DNA of 64,000 nt from positions 1 to 64,000 of the forward strand of contig SVQH01000003.1 of assembly GCA_015065425.1 (NCBI GenBank), written 5' to 3'. Below the pieces are notes generated by a model. The model saw only the letters and a list, made by a program, of their open reading frames with translations, did not search any database and was not told the origin of the DNA. The position numbers and the translations under genes are program-made. Shown here piece after piece: positions 16,630 to 25,737 of the stretch. Origin of the DNA: Oscillospiraceae bacterium. Its GTDB lineage: Bacteria > Bacillota > Clostridia > Oscillospirales > Acutalibacteraceae. The stretch's first letter is position 1. Each line of letters opens with the position of its first letter.

Positions 16630-17646
16630 ATGATTAAAGCTGAGCTTTTATATCAGGAATATATCACAACAGAAGGCATTAATGAAGAAACAGGCGAATG
16701 TCATGCCGCAACGGTTGCAATTTGTAACGGCAAGCCCACGGCAGCCTGGTTCGGAGGTATAAAAGAAAAAAATCCCAATGTGCGTATATGGTTTTCTCGT
16801 CGTGACGGTGAGTGGAGCACTCCCGTTCCCGTAACGCCCGACGACGGTGAGGCAGACTGGAACCCGACTCTTTTTGCAGAGGACGGTGTTCTCACAATGA
16901 TTTATAAAAGCGGTATTGATGAGGGACATTGGTACTCAATGAAAACAGTTTCCTCGGATGACGGCAAGACCTGGTCAACGCCAAAAGAGCTTGTTCCCGG
17001 TGACATTGGCGGCAGGGGACCTGTTAAAAATCAGATGATAAGACTTTCAAACGGTGCACTTCTTGCTCCCGGTTCAACTGAGGATCTGTGTGACCGTTGG
17101 GAGTCCTGGACAGATTACAGTGAAGATAACGGCGAAACATGGAAGCTTTCAGCACCCGTTGCATTCCTTCTTCCCGACGGCACAATCTGTAACCGTAAGG
17201 AGGAGCTTCCCAAGGATGGTGAGGGACTGATTCAGCCTGCAGTATGGGAAGACAGAGCACACGACGGCAGAGTTTATATGCTTGCCCGTACAAATCTTAA
17301 TTGGATTTATCGCAGTGAATCAACGGATTTCGGGCGTACATGGTCTGTCGCAAAGCCTACCGATATGCCCAATAATAACAGCGGTATCGGTGCAGCGATG
17401 ACCGATTGCGGTGTTTTAGGTCTGATATGTAACCCCGTAAGTGAAAACTGGGGTGACCGCACACCTCTTTGCCTGTTTCTTTCCGAGGACAACGGTGCTG
17501 AATATCCTGTCCGTATTGAGCTTGAAACTCAGCCGGGCGTAGAATTTTCATATCCCTCTATTGTTGCAGAGGGCAATCTTTTCCACATGGTATATACCTG
17601 CGGACGTAAGAAAATCGGCTATGCTCTGGTTCGTGTAGAAAAATAA
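16630..17646 (+). CDS. Cytosolic BNR/sialidase-fold propeller protein
   Basis: A 338-residue protein with no signal peptide. Asp-box repeats (S-x-D-x-G-x-T-W) are clear: SSDDGKTWSTP, YSEDNGETWKLS, STDFGRTWSVA and LSEDNGAEYP, giving a six-bladed propeller like PF13088. The early text ECHAATVAICNGKPTAAWFG is typical of cytosolic members of this family, which are annotated as sialidase-like but may act as sugar lyases or hydrolases. Full sialidase residues (an arginine triad) cannot be confirmed. TAGGAG precedes the start. It leads an operon with the membrane paralogues. Confidence 0.72.
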   Translation: MIKAELLYQEYITTEGINEETGECHAATVAICNGKPTAAWFGGIKEKNPNVRIWFSRRDGEWSTPVPVTPDDGEADWNPTLFAEDGVLTMIYKSGIDEGHWYSMKTVSSDDGKTWSTPKELVPGDIGGRGPVKNQMIRLSNGALLAPGSTEDLCDRWESWTDYSEDNGETWKLSAPVAFLLPDGTICNRKEELPKDGEGLIQPAVWEDRAHDGRVYMLARTNLNWIYRSESTDFGRTWSVAKPTDMPNNNSGIGAAMTDCGVLGLICNPVSENWGDRTPLCLFLSEDNGAEYPVRIELETQPGVEFSYPSIVAEGNLFHMVYTCGRKKIGYALVRVEK

Positions 17647-17671
17647 CATAATTTGTGGAAGGTAATTGTAT

Positions 17672-19108
17672 ATGGAAACTCAAAACATATTTGTATTTCT
17701 GGCTATAAGCATGATTACCATGTGCTTTGGCTGGGGTATGCGAGGCTCCGCAATAGGTGGCGAAAAAGGTGCTATGTTACCCGGTGCATTTATGGGTATT
17801 CTTTGTGTCTGGTATACCGGTTCAGAGCTTCTGATGGAAAATGTATTCTTGTTTGCAGCAGCTTGTGCTCTCGGATATTTTTATGGTGGTATGGAGCCCT
17901 ACGGCTCAACAATGGGACTTGTCCTGGATCACGATAAACCCCGGTATAATCCGTCTCTGGGCTATCTGGCATTGGCTTTCAAAGGCTCAATATGGAGCGG
18001 CTTGGGTGCAGCGTTTCTCGGTATCAGTTTTTCCGCTATGAGCGGTGTTGTTTACAAATGGTACGATTTCGTTATTTTCTTTGCACTTGTTCCCCTTGTG
18101 CAGGAAATCGGTTATCGTATTTTCAACACACCCTATGACCCCGAAAACGGAAGGATGCCCAAAATCGGCTTTTCAAAGGACAGCCGTGAGGAATGGGGTC
18201 GCAATCTGGTAATCGTAGCAGGTCTGTTGGTGCTTATGGCAATCCGTCGTGATATTTTCGGTATTATTATGTGGGTTGGCGGTGCACTTGCAGGTTCAGT
18301 CGGATGGGTTGTTGCTATTACATTCTATGACAAGCAGATGCATCCGCTCAAAAACGGAAAATGGCTTTTTGGAAAGCTTGAAGAACTCAAGGTTATTGAC
18401 GGCTGGAAGATTATGGAATTTACGCAGGGCTGTTTTAACGGTCTCGGAATCAGTGCTGCTTTTGCCCTCGGTTGGCCTCTTGCTGCAAAGAATCTTGAAC
18501 AGGCAGAAGCCGCAGGCAAGCTCTGGTATATGCTTCCGGAAAAGGTTGATATTACTCTTTCCTGGATATTCTGTGCACTGATTATTCTCACTATTTTCCT
18601 TTTCATAATTCCGTACCGCAGAAACGGCAACAAAATCACCCGTGCCTTCGGCGAGGTTGATATGAACATTGTAGAAGTGCTTGAACGCCCCTGTTATATG
18701 GTGGGTCCGCTTGCACTTGTTATGCTCGGTTCAACTACTATGGCAAGTATTATCTGTTGCTTTACAATGTACTATGTTATCGCACAGCATGACGGTCTTG
18801 AACGTTACTGGGATTACAAAGGCATCAAATTAATCCGCATATTCCTGATTCTTGTGGGTGCCGTTATTCTTGTCGGTCAGATTTTAAGAGGCTATACCCT
18901 TTGGGAAACATGGGTTTTCTACTGTGTAGGATATATTCTCTTCGACCTTGCATACTTCTACCGTCCCAAGAGAGTAATCGAAAACTACAGAAAATCGAAA
19001 TCCGTCAAGGAATTCCTCATATCCTTCGGCGGCGATATCACGGTTCTTCCTTTCTTCCATGTTTTAATGGCAGGACTGCTTGTTTTCGGTTATATGAACT
19101 TCCGTTAA
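17672..19108 (+). CDS. Polytopic membrane protein of unknown family (copy 1), transporter candidate
   Basis: A 478-residue protein with about eleven to thirteen hydrophobic helices. The ATG at 17672 follows GGAAGG at good spacing; the TTG six bases upstream is not used. Striking conserved parts are CFGWGMRGSAIGGEKGAM, YGGMEPYGSTMGL, EIGYRIFNTPYDPENG, IIPYRRNGNKITRAFGEVDM and QILRGYTLWETW. No known transporter motif is recognised. It is 25 bases behind the propeller gene and is duplicated immediately downstream. Glycine-rich and charged residues inside helices and the sugar-catabolic setting favour transport, but this is inference. Confidence 0.6.
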   Translation: METQNIFVFLAISMITMCFGWGMRGSAIGGEKGAMLPGAFMGILCVWYTGSELLMENVFLFAAACALGYFYGGMEPYGSTMGLVLDHDKPRYNPSLGYLALAFKGSIWSGLGAAFLGISFSAMSGVVYKWYDFVIFFALVPLVQEIGYRIFNTPYDPENGRMPKIGFSKDSREEWGRNLVIVAGLLVLMAIRRDIFGIIMWVGGALAGSVGWVVAITFYDKQMHPLKNGKWLFGKLEELKVIDGWKIMEFTQGCFNGLGISAAFALGWPLAAKNLEQAEAAGKLWYMLPEKVDITLSWIFCALIILTIFLFIIPYRRNGNKITRAFGEVDMNIVEVLERPCYMVGPLALVMLGSTTMASIICCFTMYYVIAQHDGLERYWDYKGIKLIRIFLILVGAVILVGQILRGYTLWETWVFYCVGYILFDLAYFYRPKRVIENYRKSKSVKEFLISFGGDITVLPFFHVLMAGLLVFGYMNFR

Positions 19109-19116
19109 ACTACAAA

Positions 19117-19153
19117 CAAAAAGCCGGCTCATTTTGATGTACCGGCTTTTTTT
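19117..19153. terminator. Terminator between the two membrane paralogues
   Basis: AAAAGCCGG pairs with CCGGCTTTT, with A run before and T run after. Immediately behind it, TTTTCA, 17 bases, TATAAA (19150-19178) may restart transcription for copy 2. Confidence 0.8.
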
Positions 19154-19191
19154 CAGTAATAGGCAAAAACACTATAAAGGAGTTTATAAAA

Positions 19192-20625
19192 ATGACTGAA
19201 AGTCCTGCACTTTTTATTGTTTTCAGTATGCTGGCTATGTGCTTTGGCTGGGGTATTCGCGGCTCGGCAATCGGTGGCGAAAAGGGTGCTATGTTTCCCG
19301 GTGCCTTCATGGGTATTATGTGTGTATGGTACACGGGTTCAGAACTTCTTATGGAAAATGTGTTTCTGTTCGCTGCTGCCTGTGCTCTCGGTTATTTTTA
19401 CGGCGGTATGGAGCCTTATGCATCAACAATGTTTCTTGTGCTTCACCACGATAAACCCCGATATAATCCGTCGCTCGGATATCTTGCCCTTAGCTTTAAG
19501 GGTGCAATCTGGGGCGGTCTCGGTGCGGCTTTTTTAGGTATCAGCTTTTCTGCAATGAGCGGTGTCGTTTATAAGTGGTATGATTTTGTTATTTTCTTTG
19601 CACTTGTACCCTTGTCGCAGGAAATAGGCTATCGTATTTTTAACACACCCTATGACCCTGAAAACGGCAAAATGCCTAAAATCGGTTTTTCTGAGGACAG
19701 CCGTGAAGAATGGGGACGCAATGTTGTAATTGTTGCTGAATTATTGCTGATGATGGCAATACGCGGAGATATTTTTTCAATTATTATGTGGATTGGCGGT
19801 GCTTTGTTCGGTGCAATCGGTTGGGTTATCGGTATAACTCTTTATGATAAAGAGTGCCATCCTCTCAGAAACGGTAAGCGTATGTTCGGCAAACTGGATG
19901 AACTTAAGGTTATTGACGGTTGGAAAATGATGGAGCTTGTTCAAGGTCTTGCTCAGGGTTTCGGCATTTCCGTTGCATTTATAATTGCCTGGCCTCTTGC
20001 AAAAGAAAAACTTGCTGTCGCAGAAACGATAGGTTCATTGTGGCATCCCTTTCCGCAGAATGTTGATACCATTCTCTCCTGGGTATTCTGTGTGTTAATT
20101 ATTCTGACAATTTTCCTGTTTATCATTCCTTACCGCAGAAACGGTAATAAAATTACCAAGGCCTTCGGCGAGGTTGATATGAACATTGTAGAAGTGCTTG
20201 AACGCCCCTGCTATATGGTGGGACCGCTTGCACTTATTATGCTCGGCTCAACTACTATGGCAGGAATTATCTGCTGCTTTACCATGTATTATGTTATAGC
20301 TCAGCACGACGGATTGGAGCGTTACTGGGATTATAAAGGCATCAGATTTATCCGTATATTCTTGATTTCTCTTGGTGCAGTTATTCTGGTCGGTCAGATT
20401 TTAAGAGGCTATACTCTTTGGGAAACCTGGATCTTCTACTGCTGCGGATATCTTGTATTTGAAGCATTCTTTATGTTCCGTCCCGGACTTGTTATTGAAA
20501 ACCGCAAAAAGACGAAAAATATCGGTCAGTTTATTGCTTCTTTCGGCTGTTCTGTAACCGTATATCCTACATATCTGCTTATGATGACAGCACTGCTGAT
20601 TTTCGGCGGAATTTATTTGAGATAA
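19192..20625 (+). CDS. Polytopic membrane protein of unknown family (copy 2), transporter candidate
   Basis: A 477-residue paralogue of the preceding gene, near identical over many blocks (FGWGIRGSAIGGEKGAM, VLERPCYMVGPLAL, AQHDGLERYWDYKGI) and diverged around residues 250-290 and at the end. Retention of both copies with conserved loops suggests either two substrates or a two-subunit channel. AAAGGAG precedes the ATG. A terminator separates it from copy 1, so it may be expressed separately, together with the phosphatase, kinase and etherase genes that follow. Confidence 0.6.
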   Translation: MTESPALFIVFSMLAMCFGWGIRGSAIGGEKGAMFPGAFMGIMCVWYTGSELLMENVFLFAAACALGYFYGGMEPYASTMFLVLHHDKPRYNPSLGYLALSFKGAIWGGLGAAFLGISFSAMSGVVYKWYDFVIFFALVPLSQEIGYRIFNTPYDPENGKMPKIGFSEDSREEWGRNVVIVAELLLMMAIRGDIFSIIMWIGGALFGAIGWVIGITLYDKECHPLRNGKRMFGKLDELKVIDGWKMMELVQGLAQGFGISVAFIIAWPLAKEKLAVAETIGSLWHPFPQNVDTILSWVFCVLIILTIFLFIIPYRRNGNKITKAFGEVDMNIVEVLERPCYMVGPLALIMLGSTTMAGIICCFTMYYVIAQHDGLERYWDYKGIRFIRIFLISLGAVILVGQILRGYTLWETWIFYCCGYLVFEAFFMFRPGLVIENRKKTKNIGQFIASFGCSVTVYPTYLLMMTALLIFGGIYLR

Positions 20626-20648
20626 ATAAATATTAATAAGGTGATATT

Positions 20649-21263
20649 ATGGAAAAGCTTGATTCTTTGGAAATTATTTTTATCAGACACGCAGAGACTC
20701 AGTATGATAATATCGGCGACCGTGACCCCAGTGACGGTGAACTTACCGCAAATGGTGAACAGCAGTGCGTTCAACTGGGCGAAAAACTTAAGGATTTACA
20801 CATAGACGCATATATTACAAGCTCTCTTTTGCGAAGTTTTAAGACTGCAACAGGAGTTTGCAAAGCAAAAGGTGATAACCCGCTTCTTGAAATCTGTCCC
20901 GAACTTGTTGAGTGTGGTTGTACACCGGGCTATTACGGATGCAGTGAAGAATACCTTCGTCGATATTATAAAAACACAAAAATGTGCGAAAAACTTTTCG
21001 CCACAGAAAATTATGAATTTGGTTGTGAGGCTTTTGAGGATAATGTTATCCGTGCACAAAAAGTGATTTCTTATATTAAAAACAGATTTTCATTCGGTGA
21101 CCGTGTTGCAGTTTTCAGTCACCACGGATTTCTTGAATATCTTATTCCTACGGCATTAGGAATAAAACCCCATATCTTCAGATTTTCACTTGATAATATT
21201 TCAATGACAGTTGTTGATTTTTGTCAGGACGGAAATGTTGTGCTTCGCAGTGTAAACGAATGA
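20649..21263 (+). CDS. Histidine phosphatase (phosphoglycerate mutase-like fold)
   Basis: A 204-residue protein with the phosphohistidine motif RHAE at 13-16, a second conserved region SSLLRSFKTATG, a substrate-region acid in ELVECG, and the second catalytic His in FSHHGF. This fold covers phosphatases of sugar phosphates and cofactor mutases. The position 23 bases after membrane copy 2 and before a sugar kinase suggests a sugar phosphate substrate. GGTGATA is its ribosome site. The identity of the substrate is open. Confidence 0.75.
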   Translation: MEKLDSLEIIFIRHAETQYDNIGDRDPSDGELTANGEQQCVQLGEKLKDLHIDAYITSSLLRSFKTATGVCKAKGDNPLLEICPELVECGCTPGYYGCSEEYLRRYYKNTKMCEKLFATENYEFGCEAFEDNVIRAQKVISYIKNRFSFGDRVAVFSHHGFLEYLIPTALGIKPHIFRFSLDNISMTVVDFCQDGNVVLRSVNE

Positions 21264-21309
21264 AAACAGCATAAAAGAGGATTAAAAAGTCAGTATAGGG
21301 AGGGATTTT

Positions 21310-22221
21310 ATGACCGGAAATAATATAAAATATCTTTTAGGCATTGACGGCGGCGGAACAAAGACGGAGTTTTTGTTGACGGATATGAATAAAAAGAAAA
21401 TCAGACAGATATATCTTGGTACATCAAATCCCGTAAACTGCGGAATCGAAAACTCAGAATCAATACTGAGACTTGGTATTTCAGAAATATGCGAAGCCTT
21501 GAATTACAGTGAGATATCTGTCTTTGCAGGATTTGCAGGAGGCGGTTCAAAGGACATAAAAGCTGAAATTCACCGATTTCTCGGAGAGTTCGGTTTCGGT
21601 TCTTATGCAAACGGCAGCGATACCGACAGTACATTGGAACTCGCATTAAAAGGTGAAAGCGGAGTTGCTGTCATTATGGGAACGGGCATTGTTGCCTTCT
21701 GCCAATCGGACGGAGAGCGTCACCGTATAGGCGGTTGGGGGTATATGATAGACAAAGGCGGGAGCGGTTTCCATTTAGGGTCGGATGCTCTTGACAGTGC
21801 TTTTGGTTATCTTGACGGCAGGGGCGGAAGCAAGTTGATTTCAGAGCTTGTTGAAAATAAACTCGGAAAAAGCCTTGAAGATTCGCTTTCGGAGATTTAT
21901 TCGGGCGGTCCAGCTTTTATTGCTTCTTTTGCCCCGATAATTTTTGACGCGTTTGAGCAAGGTGATGGGGAAGCGGAGAAGATTTTAGACCGCAATGCCC
22001 GAGAGGCGGCAAAAATAATTACTACCGCACAAAGTTTTCTTAAAAATAATGAAAAAACCGTTATCTGCGGGGGACTAAGTAGGCAGAAAAATATATTAAA
22101 GCCTTTTTTACTTAAATATACCGAAGATGATTATCCCCTTATTTTTTCGGATGAGCCGACAGTGAGCGGTGCAGTATCTCTTGCAAAATCAAATATTTCA
22201 GGTGGTGAAATAAATGCTTAA
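21310..22221 (+). CDS. N-acetylglucosamine kinase-like ATPase (BadF/BadG family)
   Basis: A 303-residue protein of the BcrAD/BadFG ATPase family (PF01869). The phosphate loop LLGIDGGGTKTEF is at 9-21, and GVAVIMGTGIVAF and RIGGWGYMIDKGGSGFHLG are the adenosine-side loops typical of eukaryotic-type GlcNAc kinases. It probably phosphorylates an amino sugar such as GlcNAc or MurNAc at C6. The stop overlaps the MurQ start by eight bases, so both are translated together, which fits a route from MurNAc to MurNAc-6-phosphate to GlcNAc-6-phosphate. Confidence 0.78.
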   Translation: MTGNNIKYLLGIDGGGTKTEFLLTDMNKKKIRQIYLGTSNPVNCGIENSESILRLGISEICEALNYSEISVFAGFAGGGSKDIKAEIHRFLGEFGFGSYANGSDTDSTLELALKGESGVAVIMGTGIVAFCQSDGERHRIGGWGYMIDKGGSGFHLGSDALDSAFGYLDGRGGSKLISELVENKLGKSLEDSLSEIYSGGPAFIASFAPIIFDAFEQGDGEAEKILDRNAREAAKIITTAQSFLKNNEKTVICGGLSRQKNILKPFLLKYTEDDYPLIFSDEPTVSGAVSLAKSNISGGEINA

Positions 22222-23020
22222 GACTGAAATGAGAAATCGTAATACTTATGATATTGACAAGATGTCCACATATCAAATACTGAAGATAATAAATGATGAA
22301 AACGCCAAGGTAACAGCTGCCGTGGATAAAGCACTTCCCGAAATTGAAAAAGCTTGTGATGCCACAGCAGATGTAATAAAATCAGGCGGTAAAGTGTATT
22401 ATATCGGAAGCGGAACTTCGGGCAGACTTGGTGTGTGCGATGCCGCAGAGTGTCCGCCTACCTTTGGTGTGCCTTATGATTTATTCAACGGAATTATTGC
22501 AGGCGGAGAAAAATGTATGTTCAAAGCCGCCGAAAATGCAGAAGATAATGCTGAAATGGCGGTTAATGATTTGAAAAATCGCAATTTCAGCAGCAAGGAT
22601 ATATTAATAGGAATTTCCGCATCAGGCTCGGCAGCTTATGTTATTTCAGCAGTGAATTATGCAAAAAGCATAGGTGCAAAAACAGTTTCCGTCACCAACA
22701 ATCCCGATACAGAACTTGGAAAAGCTGCAGATGTTGATATCTGTGCCGATACTGGACCCGAGGTTATTGCCGGCTCAACGAGAATGAAGGCGGGAACTGC
22801 TCAGAAAATTATTCTTAATATGATATCAACCGCATCCATGGTTAAATGTGGCTGTGTTTATGAAAATCTGATGATAAATCTCAGACCGACCAATAAAAAA
22901 CTCAGAAAAAGAATGATAGGAATAGTTACTGAAATTCTTGGCTGTTCCGAAGAGAAAGCAGAAAAACTTCTTGAAGCAAACGGCTGGAATATCCGTCCAG
23001 CAGTTGAAGGAGACAAATAA
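22214..23020 (+). CDS. murQ: N-acetylmuramic acid 6-phosphate etherase, short form
   Basis: A 268-residue SIS-domain protein. YYIGSGTSGRLGVCDAAECP at 62-81 contains the catalytic Glu (E79), ENAEDN near 107-112 has the second acid, and GSTRMKAGTAQK is intact. Known MurQ proteins run near 300 residues; this one stops about 30 residues early, shortly after NLRPTNKKLRKR and a short helical tail. MurQ removes D-lactate from MurNAc-6-phosphate in the cytosol. It overlaps the kinase by eight bases and its TAA shares one base with the next ATG. Confidence 0.9.
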   Translation: MLKTEMRNRNTYDIDKMSTYQILKIINDENAKVTAAVDKALPEIEKACDATADVIKSGGKVYYIGSGTSGRLGVCDAAECPPTFGVPYDLFNGIIAGGEKCMFKAAENAEDNAEMAVNDLKNRNFSSKDILIGISASGSAAYVISAVNYAKSIGAKTVSVTNNPDTELGKAADVDICADTGPEVIAGSTRMKAGTAQKIILNMISTASMVKCGCVYENLMINLRPTNKKLRKRMIGIVTEILGCSEEKAEKLLEANGWNIRPAVEGDK

Positions 23021-24759
23021 TGGGACTTTACAGAATCGCCGCAAACGGCGAAAGCAATTTTCATATAGTGAATCATCAGTATTCAGACGAAACGGTGCGT
23101 TACGCTGCATCCGAGCTGCAGAAATATCTGCTTAAAGCAACCAATGCGGCTATTCCGTATTATTCAGACAGATGCCCCATGCGTGGCCCCGAAATCCGTA
23201 TTGGCGAAAATGTAAGAGGTGAAACAGCTGTTGAAACTGACCTTGATACAGAGGGTTTTTATATCAGAGGACAAGGTGAACATATAACAATTACCGGAAA
23301 AACCTCAAGAGGTGTTCTCTACGGTGTATACCGTTTTCTTGAAATCTTTTGTAATTTTCGCTCTTTTACGAAGGATGCAGAGCAGATTGACACAATAGAT
23401 GTACTTGAAATAGAGCTTGATGAGATAAAAGATGAACCTGCTTTTGAGTTCCGAGATGCATATTTCCGTAATGCTTTTGACGGAGGCTTTGCATCAAAAA
23501 ACAGATTGAATTCGGGACTTTGCGATATTTCAAAAGCAAAGGGCGGCAGAGTTAAATGGTATAATTTTCACCATTCTTTCTGTGACCTTGTGCCTGAAAG
23601 CCTTTATTTTGACGGACATCCCGAATATTATTCAGAGGTTGACGGAAAAAGGGTCCCGAACAGTCAGCTTTGCCTGACAAATCCCGAGGTTCTGAAAATT
23701 GCTGAGAATACACTTCGGAGATGGATTAAGGAAAATCCCGAATGCACAGTTTTTTCTGTTGCACAAAACGATAATATGCTAAGATGTACCTGTCCGGGCT
23801 GTTCTCAGCTTGAAAAAGAGGAGGGAAGTCCTGCAGGACCCATTATTCATTTTGTAAATAAGCTTTCCGATGCGATAAATGCGGATTATCCCGATATTCT
23901 GCTTCACACTTTTGCTTATCAGTATTCACTGCCCGCACCGAAAAAGGCGGTTGCAAGGGATAATGTGATAGTAAGGCTTTGTTCCATTGATTGCAGATAT
24001 GATAAGTCCTTCGAAACTCTTGCAAAGCAGAATCCCGACGGCAGTGAAGCAGTTTTTGTTAACGCACTGAACGATTGGAAAAGTCATGCCACCCGACTTT
24101 ATGTATGGGATTATGCCGTTAATTTTGAAAACTATCTTCAGCCGTTTATTCATCTTCATACACTCAAAGAAAATATCAGATTTTTTAAGCATATCGGTAT
24201 AAAGGGTCTTCTTGAACAAGGAAATTTCGCCTATGGCGGCGGTGCCGCCTTTGATGACCTTAAAGCTTTTGTTATAAGCCGTCTTCTCTGGAATCCGGAG
24301 GCTGATATTGATAAAGAAATGTCCCTGTTTCTTGACGGAGTTTACGGTAATGCGGCAGGTAAATTTATAAAAGAATATGTTGCACTTGCTGAAAAAACAT
24401 GTTCATCCGCACCGCTTTCAATTTATCAGAATCCTGATGCGAAGTACATAACCGATGAATTCATTGAAAAAGCGGATTTGCTGTTTAACAAAGCTATGCA
24501 AGTGGCAGAATCGGATGAAACAAGAAAGCGTTTGGACAGAGAGTATCTTTCTGTTCGTTTTCTGAAACTTGCACGCATGGAATTGAATGTACCGGGTCGT
24601 ACAGAACTGATTGAAAAATTCATTTATGATGTCAAAAAACACGGTATGACGGAAATTATGGAGCGTGCATCGCTTGCTGTTTCAAAGCAATGTATGATTA
24701 ACAGCCGATATGCCACTGACCACACAGGCGAATACAGAGTGTACTACATAATGCAATAA
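23020..24759 (+). CDS. DUF4838 protein, possible glycosidase
   Basis: A 579-residue cytosolic protein. The N-terminal part (about 20-130, YAASELQKYL then GVLYGVYRFLE) resembles the accessory domain preceding GH20/GH67 barrels. The middle has FSVAQNDNMLRCTCPGC and LHTFAYQYSL, as in DUF4838 (PF16126). No catalytic mechanism is established for the family. The gene starts inside the MurQ stop codon, so the products are made together and the substrate is likely an amino sugar or a muropeptide glycan. A hairpin terminator follows. Confidence 0.72.
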   Translation: MGLYRIAANGESNFHIVNHQYSDETVRYAASELQKYLLKATNAAIPYYSDRCPMRGPEIRIGENVRGETAVETDLDTEGFYIRGQGEHITITGKTSRGVLYGVYRFLEIFCNFRSFTKDAEQIDTIDVLEIELDEIKDEPAFEFRDAYFRNAFDGGFASKNRLNSGLCDISKAKGGRVKWYNFHHSFCDLVPESLYFDGHPEYYSEVDGKRVPNSQLCLTNPEVLKIAENTLRRWIKENPECTVFSVAQNDNMLRCTCPGCSQLEKEEGSPAGPIIHFVNKLSDAINADYPDILLHTFAYQYSLPAPKKAVARDNVIVRLCSIDCRYDKSFETLAKQNPDGSEAVFVNALNDWKSHATRLYVWDYAVNFENYLQPFIHLHTLKENIRFFKHIGIKGLLEQGNFAYGGGAAFDDLKAFVISRLLWNPEADIDKEMSLFLDGVYGNAAGKFIKEYVALAEKTCSSAPLSIYQNPDAKYITDEFIEKADLLFNKAMQVAESDETRKRLDREYLSVRFLKLARMELNVPGRTELIEKFIYDVKKHGMTEIMERASLAVSKQCMINSRYATDHTGEYRVYYIMQ

Positions 24760-24799
24760 AAATGACCGACAAAGGTGAGGGGATGCTAAGGACAGAAAA

Positions 24800-24836
24800 A
24801 GAGGTGATACGCATACGTGTTGCCTCTCATTTTTTT
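24800..24836 (+). terminator. Terminator ending the amino-sugar operon
   Basis: AGAGGTGATACG pairs with CGTGTTGCCTCT (three wobbles) around CATA, followed by CATTTTTTT. Confidence 0.75.
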
Positions 24837-24939
24837 ATCCTTTCACCCTTGGTAGTGGAGTAAGTGTGCCGTTCTTATTTCGGATAAATTAAATGATATT
24901 CTGCCCGGCGGCAGAGTGTTATTTTATTCTCCACAAAAC

Positions 24940-25000
24940 TTGCGAAGCAAATAATACTATGCGAAGCATAATAAAACTGCATAGCAATAAAACTTGCCGA
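24940..25000. repeat. Array of GCGAAGC mini-hairpins
   Basis: TTGCGAAGCAA (24940-24950) and TATGCGAAGCATA (24958-24970) both contain GCGAAGC, an unusually stable DNA mini-hairpin. Related shorter units with TGCATAGCA and TTGCCGACAGACAA continue at about 18-25 base intervals. An overlapping rightward frame looks spurious. Confidence 0.6.
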
Positions 25001-25013
25001 CAGACAAATAAAA

Positions 25014-25043
25014 TTGCCGAGTGTTCTTACAAACACTCGGCTC
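25014..25043 (-). terminator. Terminator for the leftward acetyltransferase gene
   Basis: GCCGAGTGTT (25016-25025) pairs perfectly with AACACTCGGC (25032-25041). Reading leftward the stem is followed by AATTTTATTTG. Confidence 0.75.
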
Positions 25044-25067
25044 TAACAGCAGATTTGTCGGTTATAT

Positions 25068-25625
25068 TCATTGAAGTTTCAGCCCGTAAACGGCACAGTT
25101 TTTCATTTCTTCAAGCAGAGTAAAACCATATTTGTCGTAGAAGCCTCTGCCTTTCTTGTTTTTTATCCATGTTGTAAGCATAATTCCCTTGATGCCTTTA
25201 CTTTTCAGATGTTTTATGAGTGCATCGGTCATTTGATGCCCCAGCCCCATTCTCTGATATTCGGGAAGTACATCAATATGAAGGTGTGCCGGGTAGTTTT
25301 TCTTGTATTTTTCGTGAGGAATAATTGACCTTAGTGCTGATTTTCTGCGGCGGAATTCCCATTTTTTGATTTTCGGGTAATATTCGCTTATAAAACGCTC
25401 TTTAAAAACAACAAAATCTTCCGTGCAGATAATATATCCTATTGCTTTATCGTTTTCATCGACTGCAACAAAGCAATTTTCGGGTTCCTTTTCGATATAA
25501 TAATCACAGTAAACCGCAAGGCCGAAGTTTATCCCTCTTTCTGAACTCTTGCAGGGACCATCGCTGTTCAGACAGACGAAACGCACATTTTCCTTGTCCT
25601 TTGCTTCATAAGGTCTTACTGTCAT
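25068..25625 (-). CDS. GNAT acetyltransferase resembling the O-GlcNAcase HAT-like domain
   Basis: A 185-residue GNAT protein, paralogue of the one at 13824. The core YPAHLHIDVLPEYQRMGLG is the acetyl-CoA binding loop, and FYDKYGFTLLEE ends the fold. This wording matches bacterial relatives of the C-terminal HAT-like domain of animal O-GlcNAcase better than ordinary ribosomal-protein acetyltransferases. It is divergent from and 112 bases away from a GH84 gene, the other half of that enzyme. Promoter at 25650-25678. Whether it acetylates sugars or proteins is unknown. Confidence 0.75.
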   Translation of the reverse strand: MTVRPYEAKDKENVRFVCLNSDGPCKSSERGINFGLAVYCDYYIEKEPENCFVAVDENDKAIGYIICTEDFVVFKERFISEYYPKIKKWEFRRRKSALRSIIPHEKYKKNYPAHLHIDVLPEYQRMGLGHQMTDALIKHLKSKGIKGIMLTTWIKNKKGRGFYDKYGFTLLEEMKNCAVYGLKLQ

Positions 25626-25649
25626 ATTACCACGCCCTTTCTTTTGTAA

Positions 25650-25678
25650 ATTTTAGCATCTGAGGCGGATAAAATCAA
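25650..25678 (-). promoter_or_regulatory. Promoter for the acetyltransferase gene
   Basis: Leftward TTGATT, 17-base spacer, TAAAAT. Its -35 is ten bases from that of the divergent GH84 promoter, so one regulator could control both. Confidence 0.5.
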
Positions 25679-25688
25679 GTATTCAATA

Positions 25689-25717
25689 TTGTATTATCAA
25701 TAAGAATGGTGTATTAT
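25689..25717 (+). promoter_or_regulatory. Promoter for the GH84 operon
   Basis: Rightward TTGTAT, 17-base spacer, TATTAT, about 20 bases before the ribosome site. Confidence 0.5.
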
Positions 25718-25737
25718 TGTAAACAGGAGGGATGTTT

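Noticed and set aside
24893-25123. Rightward open frame over the mini-hairpin array
   Set aside because: It runs across hairpins and a terminator and into the opposite acetyltransferase gene; composition fits chance.
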